DNA from: Spirochaetaceae bacterium
Lineage (GTDB): Bacteria > Spirochaetota > Spirochaetia > DSM-27196 > SLST01
DNA: 6,520 nucleotides
Direction: 5' to 3'
Assembly: GCA_007129695.1 (NCBI GenBank)
Contig: SKVA01000444.1
Coordinates: 1 to 6,520 of the forward strand
Position 1 is the stretch's first letter, and every line of letters begins with the position of its first letter. The notes under the pieces are model-generated. The model was not told where the DNA came from. It searched no databases and saw only the letters and a program-made list of their open reading frames with translations. Positions 5,276 through 6,520 of this stretch are shown one piece after another. The translations under genes were made by a program, and so were the position numbers.

Positions 5276-6520
5276 CTATACGCTCGTCGGGTGACCGGGG
5301 AGCAGGACCCGGACGATCGTGCCGTCGGCGTGTGAGCTCGAGATCTCGATCGATCCGCCGTGCAGGTTCGCGATCCTCCGGGCTATCGTGAGACCGAGTC
5401 CGGAGCCGGGGCTTGTTCGTGCGTATTCGCCGCGGAACAGTCGATCGAAGAGATGGGGAAGCTCATCGGGTGGGATCGGGGGACCGTCGTTACGAACGAC
5501 GATCTCCACCGGCCGACCAGTCGGTGGCGCGTCGACGGATCGCTCGGACTGCACACGGATCGAGACTCTACCTCGCTCGGGAGCATGGCGAACCGCGTTC
5601 GCGAACAGGTTCGATACCGCGCGGTCGAGCAACGCGTCGTCTGCCCAGATCGTAGCCGCCAACGCGTCGGCCGTGAACGCGATGCGCTTTCGTTCTATCT
5701 CGTGACCAAACCGCTGGCGCAGTGTCACGATGAGATCGGTGGTCGCGATCCACGAAGGCTTCAGAACTGCCTCCGGCGACTCGAGCCGCATCAGTTCGTC
5801 CAGATCCGCGATCAATGATTCGACGCGACCGAGCTCCGCGAGCGTGCCTGAGATCCGCTCGGGATCGGCGGCGTACACTCCGTCCAGGACAGCCTCGAGC
5901 TGGGCGCGGATCGACGCGATCGGCGTGCGTAGATCGTGCGTCACGTCCTGCGCCCACTGTGCCCTGAGCGCGCGCTCGCTCTGCAATCGTACGGCGAGCG
6001 TGTTGGCCGCTCGGGCTATGCGGCTGATCTCCTCTGCACCGTGCTCGGGGATCACACCGCGCGCGCTCCCGTCGGCGATCGCGTCAATGCCCTCGGCAAC
6101 GAGCGCCGCGGGGCGCGACAATGATCGCGCAAAGAGATACGCTACGACCATTGCTGCTGCCAGTGCCACGAGCGCTCCGGCTCCAGACGTGCGGATGAGC
6201 GTCTGGATCAACGCGCGGTTGGCGGCATCGTTTCTGAATGCGGCCTGACCGATCTCGACGTGCCCGACCGAGACTCCGTCCTGGTCGATCGCAAGACGCT
6301 CCCAGTGCTCGGTGTCGCGCCGCCAGCCACCACCACGGTTCGATGCGACGAGAGTACCGGATCGGTCGTAGACGAACACGGGCACGTCCTGCGGGAGCGA
6401 GTCTCCGCCGCGGGAGGCCCCGCGAAGGATCTCGGAGGCTGCAGCCTCCACCATCATCACGCGGCGCTCGCTCCACCGTGTGACCGAATGGTAATAACCG
6501 CCGACAAGAGCCACGCCGAG
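5276..6520 (-). CDS. Membrane sensor histidine kinase, C-terminal 414 residues (5' end cut by window edge)
   Basis: Autophosphorylating sensor of a two-component system that passes phosphate to a response regulator. The visible part begins at the end of a first membrane helix (LGVALVGGYY). It continues with an extracytoplasmic sensor of about 95 residues containing VPVFVYDRSGTLVASN, a PAS/Cache-like strand pattern. A second membrane helix lies at about 111-133, then a HAMP linker (about 134-185). The dimerisation/phosphoacceptor domain has H195 in VTHDLRTPIASIRAQLEAVLD. The ATPase domain has an N-box (N304 and N308 in NLFANAVRHAP), a G1 box (D345 in NDGPPIPP), an F-box (LFDRLFRGE) and a G2 box (GSGLGLTIARRIANLHGG, about 372-389). 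All catalytic motifs are intact. The stop is TAG at 5276-5278. Its response regulator, usually encoded immediately upstream, would lie beyond the right edge. The architecture is that of the large group of kinases that pair with OmpR-family regulators. The stimulus cannot be deduced. Confidence 0.95.
   Translation of the reverse strand, partial: LGVALVGGYYHSVTRWSERRVMMVEAAASEILRGASRGGDSLPQDVPVFVYDRSGTLVASNRGGGWRRDTEHWERLAIDQDGVSVGHVEIGQAAFRNDAANRALIQTLIRTSGAGALVALAAAMVVAYLFARSLSRPAALVAEGIDAIADGSARGVIPEHGAEEISRIARAANTLAVRLQSERALRAQWAQDVTHDLRTPIASIRAQLEAVLDGVYAADPERISGTLAELGRVESLIADLDELMRLESPEAVLKPSWIATTDLIVTLRQRFGHEIERKRIAFTADALAATIWADDALLDRAVSNLFANAVRHAPERGRVSIRVQSERSVDAPPTGRPVEIVVRNDGPPIPPDELPHLFDRLFRGEYARTSPGSGLGLTIARRIANLHGGSIEISSSHADGTIVRVLLPGHPTSV

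Noticed and set aside
4535..5335. Plus-strand open frame of 266 codons running across the hairpin and the exported-protein gene
   Set aside because: It crosses a strong hairpin and the antisense of a gene with a good ribosome site and signal peptide. Its translation is extremely Arg-rich and non-protein-like.
5730..6248. Plus-strand open frame of 172 codons opposite the kinase
   Set aside because: Antisense to the conserved H-box, HAMP and membrane helix region of the kinase; Ser/Ala/Arg-rich shadow without motifs.

Overview
This is a GC-rich (roughly 60-65% by eye) bacterial chromosomal window in which all four recognisable genes lie on the minus strand. Read in the direction of transcription, from the right edge leftwards, they are: the C-terminal 414 residues of a membrane sensor histidine kinase (5276-6520, N-terminus beyond the window), a small uncharacterised exported protein (4647-5171), a full-length bifunctional aldehyde/alcohol dehydrogenase AdhE (1817-4426), and the N-terminal three quarters of catalase-peroxidase KatG (1-1679, C-terminus beyond the window). 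No RNA gene, mobile element, CRISPR array or attachment site was seen. The long plus-strand reading frames are antisense shadows typical of GC-rich coding DNA.

The gene set suggests a free-living, facultative or aerotolerant fermenting bacterium. AdhE turns acetyl-CoA into ethanol to reoxidise NADH under oxygen limitation, and KatG removes hydrogen peroxide. The strong GGAGG-type ribosome sites and high GC would fit several phyla (for example Actinomycetota or Spirochaetota). The sequence alone does not settle the lineage.

The intergenic DNA is the most informative part. Upstream of adhE is a near-consensus sigma70-type promoter (TTGACG, 17 bp, TATATT). A perfect 15-bp inverted repeat lies just downstream of its -10 box and spans the predicted start of transcription; it is AT-rich in a GC-rich setting and looks like a repressor operator. 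Upstream of katG is a separate promoter candidate (TTGCAC, 17 bp, TATTAT), followed by a two-tier inverted repeat that begins at the predicted transcript start and ends one base before the Shine-Dalgarno. A strong two-tier GC hairpin separates the kinase/exported-protein unit from the adhE promoter and probably terminates the upstream transcript. Between the kinase and the exported-protein gene is an array of TTCAC-like elements at exact 11-bp spacing, the periodicity used by OmpR/PhoB-family response regulators, just upstream of a weak promoter candidate.

Working model (inference): the kinase and an unseen response regulator control the small exported protein, while adhE and katG form an adjacent metabolism/oxidative-stress pair, each with its own promoter and promoter-proximal dyad. 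No clearly new multi-gene system is visible. The points most worth follow-up are the adhE dyad, the katG leader structure, the 11-bp repeat array and the unrecognised exported protein.
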